A DNA stretch of 47,132 nucleotides from Azospirillum agricola. Its GTDB lineage: Bacteria; Pseudomonadota; Alphaproteobacteria; Azospirillales; Azospirillaceae. Below, in pieces: positions 1 to 7,796 of the stretch (its first letter is position 1; each line of letters starts with the position of its first letter). The position numbers and the translations under genes are program-made. Location: contig NZ_JAGINM010000038.1 of NCBI RefSeq assembly GCF_017876095.1, positions 1 through 47,132 of the forward strand. Reading direction: 5' to 3'. The notes below the pieces were generated by a model. The model saw only the letters and a program-made list of their open reading frames with translations. It was not told the DNA's origin and did not search any database.

Positions 1-773
1 GCCTCCAGGTCGGCCAGCCGGGCGGCGGTCGCACTCGCGTCACCCGTCACCAGCCCCAGGGTGTTGCCCGTCGGCGCGGCGGTGCCGGTGACGGCGTGCT
101 TCAGCGGGCCGATGGTGGCGGTGTTGACGGTCTGGCGGCTGATACCGGTGGCGTCGTTGATCGCCTTCTGCGCCGCGCTGACGCCCCGCAGGCTGGCCTC
201 CAGCCCTTTCGCCGCAGCGCTCCACTCGGCAAAGCCGGCATGGCCGGTCCGGAAATCGGCGTTCAGCAGCTGTAGAGCGTGGACGGTGCCATTGATCCCG
301 GTGGTGACGGATCCGGCCGCGGCGTAGACGCTGGCCATCGCCCCCGACCAGGACCCCGCCGCCGCGGTCGCGGCGGCCATGCCGGCGGCCTGGGCGGTGG
401 CGGCCGCCTCCGACGCCCGCAGGCCGGCCATCAGCTTTTCGTGCTGCGCGGTGACCCGCTGCACCGCCGCGTCCTGCTGGGCGAGGATGCTGACCCGCAG
501 CCGCTCCTTCTCAGCCAGGCTGAGCTCGCTGCGCTCCAGGTCCTCCAGGGCCTGGCGGTACGGTCGGGTGGCCGCCGTCAGCCGCGCGGCCAGCCGTTCG
601 GCATCGCCGAACGCGCGAGCCAGCTGCGCCCCGGACCGGCTGGCCCGGGTGACCTTCGCCTCGGTGGCCAACGCCTCCTCACCCACCCGCCGGATGGCTT
701 GGGCGCTGGTGTTGGCGGCCGCGGAGGCGTTGTCCTCGTAGCCGACGGACAGGCTTTCGACTTGTGACGTCAT
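1..773 (-). CDS. Phage tail tape measure protein, N-terminal part (partial at left edge)
   Basis: The ATG at 773 opens a frame that stays open to the left edge, so the C-terminal part is missing. About 257 residues are visible. They are rich in Ala, Gln, Arg and Glu, with long predicted helices and coiled coil (residues about 20-130) and then a small-residue-rich stretch, which is usual for the start of a tape measure. It begins a few bases after the stop of the previous tail gene and follows the G/GT chaperones, the standard position in siphoviruses. In the family this protein sets tail length and helps DNA entry. The call rests on position and composition rather than a diagnostic motif. Confidence 0.7.
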   Translation of the reverse strand, partial: MTSQVESLSVGYEDNASAAANTSAQAIRRVGEEALATEAKVTRASRSGAQLARAFGDAERLAARLTAATRPYRQALEDLERSELSLAEKERLRVSILAQQDAAVQRVTAQHEKLMAGLRASEAAATAQAAGMAAATAAAGSWSGAMASVYAAAGSVTTGINGTVHALQLLNADFRTGHAGFAEWSAAAKGLEASLRGVSAAQKAINDATGISRQTVNTATIGPLKHAVTGTAAPTGNTLGLVTGDASATAARLADLE

Positions 774-781
774 GGGCAGCC

Positions 782-1495
782 TCACAGGCGCGGAGTGATG
801 ATCAACGCCGGGCTTTCCACCGGTTTGCCTGCGCGGTTGCGCGACCGGCCGACATAGCGGCCGGACCGATGCACCTGTTCGTTTTTCAGGAGGTACTGGC
901 CATCGAAGCGCATGGTGTAGACGCGCTTCACATCGACGAGCGACCCGTACCGGGTGCGAATGGCTTTCGCAGCGTCGTCGAAAATCCCAGGAGGCACGCT
1001 GAAGGAGAGGGATTTCCCCCCGACCTGCTGGACGTCCACCTTCCGGCTGTAGGCGTTGATGTTGTAGATGACCAGCTCGGCGCCGGCCGGCACCAGCTCC
1101 GGATCGTAGCGGGCCGCCGGGAAGGCCCGGCCGTTCACGCCGATCCAGAAGCTGTCCCGATAAGCCCCGTGCTTGCCGTTCCGCGGCCGCGCCGGCAGCC
1201 CGGACGCCGCCGGGCTGCGCTGCCGTAGGAACGACACCGCGAAGGTGCCGACGGCGCCAAGGTGATTGAAGCGATAGACGATCCGGCCGCCCGGCGCCGG
1301 CGCGACCGTCTCCTCCGCGGCGCCCTCCCGCCCGTCGACGAACCGCTGGTAGGACGGCGAGGCGTGCCCCTCGGCGACCAGCCGTGCCAGCTCCCGCTTG
1401 GCCGCCCCGGCCAGCCGGGCGGACTGCGCCGCCGGCGACAGGGTGCGGTCAACGAACAGGTCGAGCGACCGGGCGAAGGCGGCGGCTTTGGCCAT
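782..1495 (-). CDS. Hypothetical phage tail-module protein
   Basis: This 237-residue basic protein lies between the tail chaperone frame (stop 3 bp upstream) and the tape measure (start 8 bp downstream), so it belongs to the tail operon. The N-terminus is helical and charged. The middle holds a Gly/Arg-rich stretch and the C-terminal half is predicted mostly beta. I recognise no catalytic motif. A protein of this size at this position suggests a minor tail or assembly role, but that is inference from context only. The ATG at 1495 has the neighbouring stop as close coupling and no better alternative. Confidence 0.65.
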   Translation of the reverse strand: MAKAAAFARSLDLFVDRTLSPAAQSARLAGAAKRELARLVAEGHASPSYQRFVDGREGAAEETVAPAPGGRIVYRFNHLGAVGTFAVSFLRQRSPAASGLPARPRNGKHGAYRDSFWIGVNGRAFPAARYDPELVPAGAELVIYNINAYSRKVDVQQVGGKSLSFSVPPGIFDDAAKAIRTRYGSLVDVKRVYTMRFDGQYLLKNEQVHRSGRYVGRSRNRAGKPVESPALIITPRL

Positions 1496-1498
1496 GGG

Positions 1499-2301
1499 CT
1501 AGTCCTCCGTCCGCTTGGCCGCCGCCTTCGCCTGCTCGGCCCACCAGGCGCAATAGACATCGTCCATGGCGCGCAGCAGCCGGAGCAGGACGGGCAGCGG
1601 GTGCTGGTGGTGCGCGGCGTACCGGGCCACCACCGGCCAGGGAATGGGGCTGGGCGTCGCCGGCCCCATGCCGCCGCCGCGCCACTGGCGGCTGTCGGAG
1701 AGCGTGTGCCACGCCCGCCAGGCCCAGCGGCACCAGGCGTGCGGCTCGACCGCCTCGCCCAGCTCGGCGAGACGGTCGGCAACCAGCGCCGCCGCTTCAG
1801 GTTCCTCCGCCGCAAGGTCGGCCAGCAAATCGACGTCGCCGGCCTTGCGGGTCAGGAAATCCTGAAGGGCGGCGGTCAGTTTCCCTCCGCTTCCTTGACC
1901 TCCTCGGCCTCCGCCTCGGTCGCCATGGTGGCGGCGGTGAACGCCAGCCCGAGCAGCTTCTGGCCGCGCTTTTCCTGGATGAGGGCGCAGAACGCCTCGA
2001 AGTCCAGCGCCTGCCCACCGACGACGGCGTTCTCGATGTCCATCAGAGCGTGGTTGATCAGGCACTTGGCGTTGATCGAGCGCTTCACGGCGACCGGGAG
2101 CTTCTCCGTGTCGCCGCCCAGCCCCGTGGCGGCCTTGCGCTGCATGCGGGCCTGCGCGTCGGCGTACTCGTCGCCCAGCGGCTTGGTCTTGATGCGCAGG
2201 GGCAGGTCGGGGTCCGGCTGGACCCAGCGGCCGTCGATGTAGACGTTCTCGTCGACCAGCAGGGCGTCAAGCGAGGCGGCGGTCAGCAGGTTGGTCTTCA
2301 T
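1499..2301 (-). CDS. Tail assembly chaperone GT fusion made by -1 frameshift
   Basis: The T frame (1499 to about 1879) has no good start of its own. It overlaps the end of the G frame in the -1 register. A canonical slippery heptamer GGGAAAC (minus strand, 1879-1885) lies in phase directly before the G stop codon TGA. A -1 slip joins G residues 1-141 to about 126 T residues, giving a product of about 267 residues. In lambda-like phages G and GT chaperone tape measure folding and recruit tail tube protein. Position just upstream of the tape measure fits. The T part contains many Trp and His residues, including RWAWRAWH. Confidence 0.85.
1876..2301 (-). CDS. Tail assembly chaperone G (unshifted product)
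   Basis: The 141-residue protein starts MKTNLL at 2301, preceded by an AGGA-type ribosome site. The frame upstream of this ATG is open but has no ribosome site. It ends EAEGN followed by TGA. The sequence is acidic, lacks motifs, and contains the RxKTKPLGDEYAD and AKCLINHALMDI stretches typical of tail chaperone N-terminal domains. It is the main product of the G/GT pair. It follows the tail tube gene by about 150 bp, which suggests the chaperones are co-transcribed with it. Confidence 0.85.
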   Translation of the reverse strand: MKTNLLTAASLDALLVDENVYIDGRWVQPDPDLPLRIKTKPLGDEYADAQARMQRKAATGLGGDTEKLPVAVKRSINAKCLINHALMDIENAVVGGQALDFEAFCALIQEKRGQKLLGLAFTAATMATEAEAEEVKEAEGN

Positions 2302-2448
2302 GGTCGTGATTCCTATGGTCGGTTGGTCGGAGTGCGCGGTGGATGGGCGGGCGCCGACCAAACGCCCGCCCGCGGCCCGCGCGAGCCGCCACGCCGCCCC
2401 GGTCGAGGGCAGCCTCTGTCCCGTTGGTCGCGGGATCGCGTCAGGGGA

Positions 2449-3930
2449 TCAGCGCACGAACTCGAAGCGATTCAGGATGCACTGCACCCCGGTGACCGGG
2501 TCCTTGGAGGCGGTGGCCCGCACCGGCAGCATGACGTCCTGGTTCTTGCCGGACACCGTCGGGTCGCCCTCGCGCGGGGTGAGGTAGGGGGCCTCCCACA
2601 CGATGGCCTTGCCGTTCTTGTCGAGCCAGGCGTTCACGGCCCGGCCGGTGCCGGTCAGGATGTCGTTCAGGATGCTGTCGTTGCCGAAGTAGCAGTCCAG
2701 CTCCACCGCGAGATCGAACGCTCCGTCCTGCACGTCCACCGGACCGGGCGCGTTGCTGTCGCCGTCCGCGATGGCGTCGAGCGGCCGCAGGTTGTTGTTG
2801 AGGGTGAACTTTAGCGCTTTGGCCCAGTTCGGCGTTCCGAGGGCGCCGCCGCCGTAGCCGACCCGCCCGCAATTGGCGCTGAAGGCGAAGACGGGGTAGT
2901 TCACGTCGTCCGGAGCGTCATCCGGCGAAGCGTCGAGCGGGACTTGGCTGGATTCGCCGCGCATGCCGACGAAAGAGAGCGAGCCGGAGGCCTTCTGTTT
3001 GGCCTGGCCACCGAACTCCAGGGTGTTGATCCGCATGCCACGCTGCGGGATGTAGGTTGGGACGGTCTGCCCCATGAACCCGCGCTCCAGGGTGACCCCC
3101 ATCTTCTGGACGCCGTTGCGGATCACGTCGCCGAAGAAGACCCGGATCGTCTTGCCGTTGCCGTTGTCCGTCGCCCAGGCCGCCGGCAGATTGTCGAGCG
3201 TCAGCTTGTTGGCGGCGATGTCGACGATGCGGGCGCGCCCGTTGGCGCCGGCGGTCGCGAAGCGGTAGGCGGCCCCGACATCGCCGATCTTCACCCACTG
3301 GCCGATCGACAGGTTGAACGTCGTGAAGTCGAGCGCCATCGAGCCCAGCCCGTCGGCCAGGGCGGTGAGGTCGCTCGCGGCGCCTTCCAGGCCGATGACC
3401 TTCATCCGGGCGTTCGCGGCCGGAGCGGCCTCGTCGACCAGGCCGGCGCCGGCGAAGGCCGGCACGGTGGCGCTGCCGGTCGTGCATTTGGCGATGGTGT
3501 TGTTGGCCGACATGCCGAACTTCGTGAAGCGGACCAGATGGCCGGCGACGAAGGCCGCGCCGGCCGCCACGGTCACCACGCCGCCGGTGGCGACCACGGC
3601 CGAGATGACGGAATCGGCGACGCCGTCGTTGTCGCGCCACGGCGTGTTGACCCAGTCGTTGCAGAAGGCCGACTTGATCTCCTCGTCCAGGAGGCTGCCG
3701 GGCAGCGGGTAGTGCCACTCGATGCCGATCTGGCCGGTGTTGGACTCACCCACCATGATCGGGGCGGAGGCCATACGGTCGTCGCGGATGTCGTCGGATT
3801 CGACGTATTCCGGCTTGAGCGACAGGCCGATCGAGGTGACCCGCTGCCGCCGCATGCGCGGGTTGGCGGGGGTCTCGCCGAAGGTGGCTTCAGCAACGCC
3901 CGAGAGGCGGACGCGGTTTGAACTGGTCAT
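2449..3930 (-). CDS. Phage tail tube protein
   Basis: This 493-residue protein is predicted to be almost entirely beta structure with several Gly-rich turns. It contains LSIGQWVKIGD, LERGFMGQ and GSLSFVGMRGE segments seen in large tail tube proteins of alphaproteobacterial siphophages (phage_tail_3-like families). It lies between the head-tail connector genes and the G/GT chaperones, the usual place for the major tail protein that polymerises into the tail tube. The start at 3930 follows a minus-strand terminator by about 20 bp, so it probably has its own promoter or receives readthrough. Confidence 0.8.
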   Translation of the reverse strand: MTSSNRVRLSGVAEATFGETPANPRMRRQRVTSIGLSLKPEYVESDDIRDDRMASAPIMVGESNTGQIGIEWHYPLPGSLLDEEIKSAFCNDWVNTPWRDNDGVADSVISAVVATGGVVTVAAGAAFVAGHLVRFTKFGMSANNTIAKCTTGSATVPAFAGAGLVDEAAPAANARMKVIGLEGAASDLTALADGLGSMALDFTTFNLSIGQWVKIGDVGAAYRFATAGANGRARIVDIAANKLTLDNLPAAWATDNGNGKTIRVFFGDVIRNGVQKMGVTLERGFMGQTVPTYIPQRGMRINTLEFGGQAKQKASGSLSFVGMRGESSQVPLDASPDDAPDDVNYPVFAFSANCGRVGYGGGALGTPNWAKALKFTLNNNLRPLDAIADGDSNAPGPVDVQDGAFDLAVELDCYFGNDSILNDILTGTGRAVNAWLDKNGKAIVWEAPYLTPREGDPTVSGKNQDVMLPVRATASKDPVTGVQCILNRFEFVR

Positions 3931-3948
3931 GGACGGCTCCTTCCGGCC

Positions 3949-3977
3949 AAAGAAAAAGCCGCCTCACACGGGCGGCC
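3949..3977 (-). terminator. Rho-independent terminator upstream of the tail tube gene
   Basis: Read on the minus strand, GCCGCC and GGCGGC form a stem with a 7-nt loop, followed by TTTTTCTTT. It lies between the small gene ending at 4005 and the tail tube gene starting at 3930. It would lower transcription of tail genes relative to head genes, or end the head transcript. Confidence 0.75.
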
Positions 3978-4004
3978 TCGAAATGCGGATGACAGGGTGG
4001 ATGG

Positions 4005-4232
4005 TCAGGCGGCGGGGTCCGCCTCGCCGGTCGGCGCCTTGCCGCCCTTGGCCGGCTTTGGCGCGGGCTCGGCGGCCGGCACCGGGTCGAGCACCGGTGC
4101 GGCGATCTGGCCCAGCGCCACGCGCTCGGCGAAGGACAGCGGGCCGGTGATGTCGGCTTCGGTGACCGGCTGCCCGACGGCAAACCGGCGGGTCGGGGTG
4201 CTGAAGGGCTTGGCGACGGTGTGCGTGCTCAT
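4005..4232 (-). CDS. Small hypothetical phage protein
   Basis: This 75-residue protein starts at 4232, preceded by AGGAG at good spacing. A longer in-frame reading upstream overlaps the neighbouring gene and is a shadow. The sequence has a conserved-looking core (RRFAVGQPVTEADI and SFAERVALGQI) and a Pro/Ala/Lys-rich C-terminus. It lies between the tail terminator-like gene and the tail tube gene. I do not recognise a function. Confidence 0.65.
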   Translation of the reverse strand: MSTHTVAKPFSTPTRRFAVGQPVTEADITGPLSFAERVALGQIAAPVLDPVPAAEPAPKPAKGGKAPTGEADPAA

Positions 4233-4237
4233 GGTGG

Positions 4238-4681
4238 TCAACTCCTGAACCAGTCGATGGTGATGGTCATGCCCCACCAGGCGCCGGACTCGTCCTTGGT
4301 GCCGATCGGGTCGAAATGCACGTCCTGTAGCTCGAGCTGGCCGCCGAGGTCCTGGCCGCGGCACATTTCGGCGAAGGCGGTCAGCTGCGCGCGCACCGGC
4401 TGGCTGCCGGCGTTCACCGGGGCGAAGACGGTCAGCAGCAGGCTGCCGGTCTCGCCCCAGCGCTCCGCCGCCGGGTCGCCGGCGCCGATCGACTGCTGCT
4501 CCCACAGGTCGCCGTTGACCAGCACGCGGCCCCAGCACTGCGGCTGGTCCTGCGCGTCGAACGGCTGTGGCAGCGCGAAGGCCTCGTTGTCCCAGTTCAG
4601 CGGACACGGCGCCGGCGCCGCGTCTGGCCAGGTCGCGTCGACGAAGCTGCGCAGCAGCTCGAAGGCGTGAAGGCTCGCCAT
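4238..4681 (-). CDS. Putative tail terminator / minor tail protein (DUF4128-like)
   Basis: The chosen start MASLHAF (4681) gives 147 residues and sits 4 bp after the stop of the preceding connector gene. An earlier in-frame ATG at 4717 would overlap that gene. Features are an N-terminal helix, a GRVLVNGD strand region and a C-terminal WGMTITIDWFRS beta strand. Size and position between the head-closure protein and the tail tube fit the tail terminator or tail completion family. This assignment is from gene order and fold style, not a decisive motif. Confidence 0.6.
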   Translation of the reverse strand: MASLHAFELLRSFVDATWPDAAPAPCPLNWDNEAFALPQPFDAQDQPQCWGRVLVNGDLWEQQSIGAGDPAAERWGETGSLLLTVFAPVNAGSQPVRAQLTAFAEMCRGQDLGGQLELQDVHFDPIGTKDESGAWWGMTITIDWFRS

Positions 4682-4685
4682 AGCG

Positions 4686-5042
4686 TCACCCCCGCGCCTG
4701 GATCCAGAAGCCGACACCGGCGCGCGGTCCCGGGTCCTGGATGGTCAGCGGCCGGCCGCTGCCGCGCTGCCAGACGCCGTCGGTGACGATCGGGCCGATC
4801 ACGACGAGGTCGTTGTGCTGGACGGGCAGCGGGTAGCCGGCGGCCGCCAGCTCCTCCTCGAGGACGATCACTTGGTGGTCGCCCTGGACGATGGCGCCGG
4901 CGAGCTCGTGGACGCCGAAGGCGCGCTCCAGCCCCTGCACCACCACGGTGGCGAAGGACACCGGGGTGGTCGGCAGCTGGCGGCGCAGCACGACCGGCCG
5001 GCCGTGGCGGCGCATCAGGTTGGCGATGTTGCGGGCGTCCAT
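4686..5042 (-). CDS. Head closure / head-tail joining protein
   Basis: This 118-residue protein is mostly beta, with the pattern RRQLPTTPVSFATVVVQG, GDHQVIVLEEE and HNDLVVIGPIVTDG. That pattern is typical of small head-completion (neck) proteins that close the connector after packaging. It is packed between the connector adaptor gene (4-bp gap) and the putative tail terminator gene (4-bp gap), so all three are likely translated from one transcript. Confidence 0.65.
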   Translation of the reverse strand: MDARNIANLMRRHGRPVVLRRQLPTTPVSFATVVVQGLERAFGVHELAGAIVQGDHQVIVLEEELAAAGYPLPVQHNDLVVIGPIVTDGVWQRGSGRPLTIQDPGPRAGVGFWIQARG

Positions 5043-5046
5043 GCCG

Positions 5047-5691
5047 TCACCCCACCGCCGGCGCGACGAGGCCCTCGGCCCGCAGCGCCGCCATGATGTC
5101 GGCCGGGATGCCGCTGCCCCCGGGACCGGTGCCGCCGATCCAATATTCCTCGCGCACCGACCCCTCCAGGCTGATCGCCTTCAGGGTCAGATCCCGGCTC
5201 CTGCCCTCCCAGCGCAGCCGCACCAGGCGCAGCACCGCCTGGCGCAGCGCCGCCGGCACGTCCCCGGGCGCCCACCCGGCGGTGCCAGTCACCACCACGC
5301 CATCGCCCCAGCTGCCGCCGTCGCGGCGCGACAGCAGCAGCGCATCCGGATCCAGGTCGTAGGCGCCGGCATCGAGGAGGGCCCCGCCGACGCGGACCGC
5401 CACCGTGGTGCTGTCCAGCGCCAGCCGCCACGACAGGAGCAGGCGGCGCGCGCGGGAGGCCTCGGCCGCGCTGAAGGTGATGGTCACGTCCTCGGCCAGG
5501 AAGGTGCGGCGGCGCTTCTGGTCGGCCGCCGCGCCGCAGGCGGCGCACACCGCGTCGCTGTCATCCCGGATCCAGCCGGCCAGCACGTCGTCCGCCAGGG
5601 CCGCCGCGCTGATGCCGAGCTCGGCCCGGACCCGCGCGACGTCGACCAGCGACCGGTCGGCCACGGCGGCCGCCACGGTGAGCGCCGGCAT
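5047..5691 (-). CDS. Head-tail connector (adaptor) protein
   Basis: This 214-residue protein begins with a helical region (ARVRAELGISAAALADDVLAG) and ends in helices that include AALRQAVLRLVRLRWEGR and EEYWIGG. That layout resembles the gp6-like adaptor family, which docks on the portal ring. It is the first connector gene after the capsid genes. It starts 3 bp after the stop of the upstream 64-residue gene. Confidence 0.7.
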   Translation of the reverse strand: MPALTVAAAVADRSLVDVARVRAELGISAAALADDVLAGWIRDDSDAVCAACGAAADQKRRRTFLAEDVTITFSAAEASRARRLLLSWRLALDSTTVAVRVGGALLDAGAYDLDPDALLLSRRDGGSWGDGVVVTGTAGWAPGDVPAALRQAVLRLVRLRWEGRSRDLTLKAISLEGSVREEYWIGGTGPGGSGIPADIMAALRAEGLVAPAVG

Positions 5692-5694
5692 GGG

Positions 5695-5889
5695 TCAGGC
5701 TGCCGGGTCGGCGCCGGCGGTCCGCGCCGCCTTCTTCGGCGGTTCCTTCGCGGTGTCCTCGTAATGCTCGGCGACGCCGCGGGCGACCAGGTCGGCCGCT
5801 TGATCCGCGGGGAAGCCGGCGATTTCGCCGGCGAGATAGGGAGCGGCCGTCTTCAGAAAGCGGACGGGGGTTTTGGTGAGAGTGGTCAT
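5695..5889 (-). CDS. Small phage head-region protein
   Basis: This 64-residue protein starts at 5889 (MTTLTKTPVRFLKTA). The sequence VRFLKTAAPYLAGEIAGF followed by a helical AADLVARGVAEHYE segment resembles a small family found next to major capsid genes in many phages, whose role is unknown. The C-terminus is Lys/Ala-rich. It lies between a structural protein gene and the connector gene. Confidence 0.65.
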   Translation of the reverse strand: MTTLTKTPVRFLKTAAPYLAGEIAGFPADQAADLVARGVAEHYEDTAKEPPKKAARTAGADPAA

Positions 5890-5951
5890 GGCAGGCAGTC
5901 TCCCAAGGGACAGAAGAGCAGAAAGGGAACCGGGCGCGCCGGCCTGGAAGG

Positions 5952-6407
5952 TCAGGCCGGCGACGGCAGCACGCTGAAGCCGCCGAAGGTCCAGGAGGCC
6001 GCCACCGACGCCGTGTCGGTGTCCGCCGCCGACAGGTCGGGCTGGAACACCACGCGGACATAGCGGCGGGCGCCGGTCAGGCAGACCTTCGCGGAGGTCT
6101 GGCCGGAGCCGCTGGTGGTGGCCACCACGCCGGGCGCCGTGAAGGCGGTGAAATCGCCCCAGCTGGCACCATCGCCGGAGTCCTGGATCTTGAAGGCCGG
6201 AACCGACAGCGTCTTGCCGGCGCCCAGCGTGGCCGTGAACAGCAGAGTCACCAGGGCGGACCCGGGCAACCCGAGCGCGTTGCGGTCGATCGCCAGGCCG
6301 TTGACGGCGACGTTGTCGCTGCCGCTGCCGGCGGTGATGGCGGCGATCGCCGAGCCGGCGCGCGCGGTGATGACCGACCCGATGTCGGTCTGAAGGATGC
6401 GTTGCAT
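5952..6407 (-). CDS. Hypothetical virion protein, possible capsid decoration protein
   Basis: This 151-residue protein is rich in Ala, Gly, Ser and Thr and predicted to be all beta (FKIQDSGDGASWGDF, RRYVRVVFQPDL, SWTFGGFSV). It follows the major capsid gene. Small beta proteins here are often decoration or head-stabilising proteins, but no family motif settles it. Its stop codon lies inside a 9-bp inverted repeat (5939-5962), which may act as a weak terminator or protect the mRNA end. Confidence 0.6.
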   Translation of the reverse strand: MQRILQTDIGSVITARAGSAIAAITAGSGSDNVAVNGLAIDRNALGLPGSALVTLLFTATLGAGKTLSVPAFKIQDSGDGASWGDFTAFTAPGVVATTSGSGQTSAKVCLTGARRYVRVVFQPDLSAADTDTASVAASWTFGGFSVLPSPA

Positions 6408-6468
6408 CAGGGAACACTCCCGAATGTGAGGGGGAACCGGCGGCCGGCCGGGGACGGTCCGCGGGGGC

Positions 6469-7722
6469 TTACTTCCACTTGACCCGGTGGATGACGGAGA
6501 CGGCGCCGTCGTGGCGCATGTGGAAGTCGTGTTCGGCGATGCCGCGGAAGAGGGTCTCGTCCCGCTCGAAGGCGTTGCGCTGCGTGCCGTCTTCCGCCGT
6601 GTAGGTGCCCTCGTTCGACATGGCGATCGAGAGCGCCAGGGCGTCGAAGATCATCGCCTGCGCCATGTCGCCGAAGTAGATTTCCGTCTCGTCGCCGCCG
6701 ACGCCCAGGTTTTGCGGAATGCGGGTCGTGGTCTTGTACGGGTAACGGCGCAGCTTGCCGCTGTTCATTTCATCCCGGTAGACATAGAAGCCGTTGTCGT
6801 TCTTCAGGTTCCACAGGAACTCGGCCGTGCGCGGGTTCATGAACCAGCACGGGTTCAGCATGGGAATGTCGCGCAGCTCCAAGGCCAGCTTGGCGGAGCC
6901 GAGCTCGCTGTCGACCGTCTCCAGGGTGAAGGTCGGATCGGACGCGATCAGGTTGCCGGGCAGGACGGCGTTGCGCATGCCCAGCGGCCACTCGCCCGTG
7001 CCGTCGCCGCGCAGGAAGGCGAGGTCCTCGGTGCCGGCGAGCCCCTGGAGGATGTCGTCCTGGACCATGGAATCGGTGGCGGCCGAGGCGTAGCGCAGCC
7101 AGTCGTTGCTGACCGGGGTCAGCACCGTCAGCTTCTTGAAGGTCGCCGTGATGCCGCCGGTGCTGCCCTGCTGGGTGCCGGCCTTGGCGCCTTCGCCGCC
7201 ATAGGTGCCGGTGACGCCGCTGGTCTGCTTGGGCATGCGCATGGTGCCGCGGGGCATGGGAACGACGCGGGCGCCGGAGGAACGGACCACCGTGCGGGGC
7301 CGAAGCAGCTCCACCACCTCGTTGGCCATATCCTCGGCCAGCAGGGCGCCGCCGGCGGTGGCGGTGGCGGTGTTCAGGGCCTTGGTGACCGGATGGGACT
7401 CGCCCATGTTCTCGGTCGCCCACTGTTTGGCCAGCATGAAATTGCCGCCGGCGTTGTAGAGCGACTTCACCAAGCCGCCGATCTTGGCGACCTTCTCCTG
7501 CGGCTGGGCGGGCGTGGTGGGAATGACGGGGGTGGTCGGCTGGCCCGGGCTGGGCTCGGCGGTTTCGGCGGCGAGCAGCTGCTGCTTCTCCATCCGCTGG
7601 ATCTGGCCCTTCAGCTGCAGGGCCTCCGCCTCCTTCTTCTCGAAAGCGTCCTTGTCACCGGTGAGGGTGGCGAGATCGTCGACCGCCTTGGCGTACTGCT
7701 GGCGGAGCTGGGTGATGGTCAT
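6469..7722 (-). CDS. Major capsid protein, HK97 family
   Basis: The start MTITQL at 7722 follows AGGAG. A longer frame to 7758 runs into a terminator and is rejected. The 417-residue protein has an N-terminal coiled coil (residues about 1-55) acting as the scaffold-like delta domain, then a Pro/Thr linker, then the capsid fold. Recognisable capsid-fold stretches are AGGALLAEDMANEVVELLRP, WFMNPRTAEFLWNLKN and the C-terminal EIYFGDMAQAMIFD. The upstream prohead protease would remove the delta domain during maturation. It sits between the protease and decoration/connector genes, the standard HK97 order. Confidence 0.95.
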   Translation of the reverse strand: MTITQLRQQYAKAVDDLATLTGDKDAFEKKEAEALQLKGQIQRMEKQQLLAAETAEPSPGQPTTPVIPTTPAQPQEKVAKIGGLVKSLYNAGGNFMLAKQWATENMGESHPVTKALNTATATAGGALLAEDMANEVVELLRPRTVVRSSGARVVPMPRGTMRMPKQTSGVTGTYGGEGAKAGTQQGSTGGITATFKKLTVLTPVSNDWLRYASAATDSMVQDDILQGLAGTEDLAFLRGDGTGEWPLGMRNAVLPGNLIASDPTFTLETVDSELGSAKLALELRDIPMLNPCWFMNPRTAEFLWNLKNDNGFYVYRDEMNSGKLRRYPYKTTTRIPQNLGVGGDETEIYFGDMAQAMIFDALALSIAMSNEGTYTAEDGTQRNAFERDETLFRGIAEHDFHMRHDGAVSVIHRVKWK

Positions 7723-7740
7723 GGTGGACTCCTGTGGACA

Positions 7741-7768
7741 TAAAAAATGCCGCCCCAAAGGCGGCCGC
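7741..7768 (-). terminator. Rho-independent terminator between protease and capsid genes
   Basis: On the minus strand GCCGCC and GGCGGC pair around a TTTGG loop and are followed by ATTTTTTA. It lies between the protease stop (7797) and the capsid start (7722). It implies a separate promoter, or partial readthrough, for capsid expression. Confidence 0.8.
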
Positions 7769-7796
7769 GGCCCTTCGCCAGCACGGGCGGGGGAAA

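Noticed and set aside
1384..2814. 476-codon plus-strand frame over the tail genes
   Set aside because: Antisense to the clear G/GT and tail tube genes; composition is Arg/Pro-rich as expected of a GC-rich shadow.
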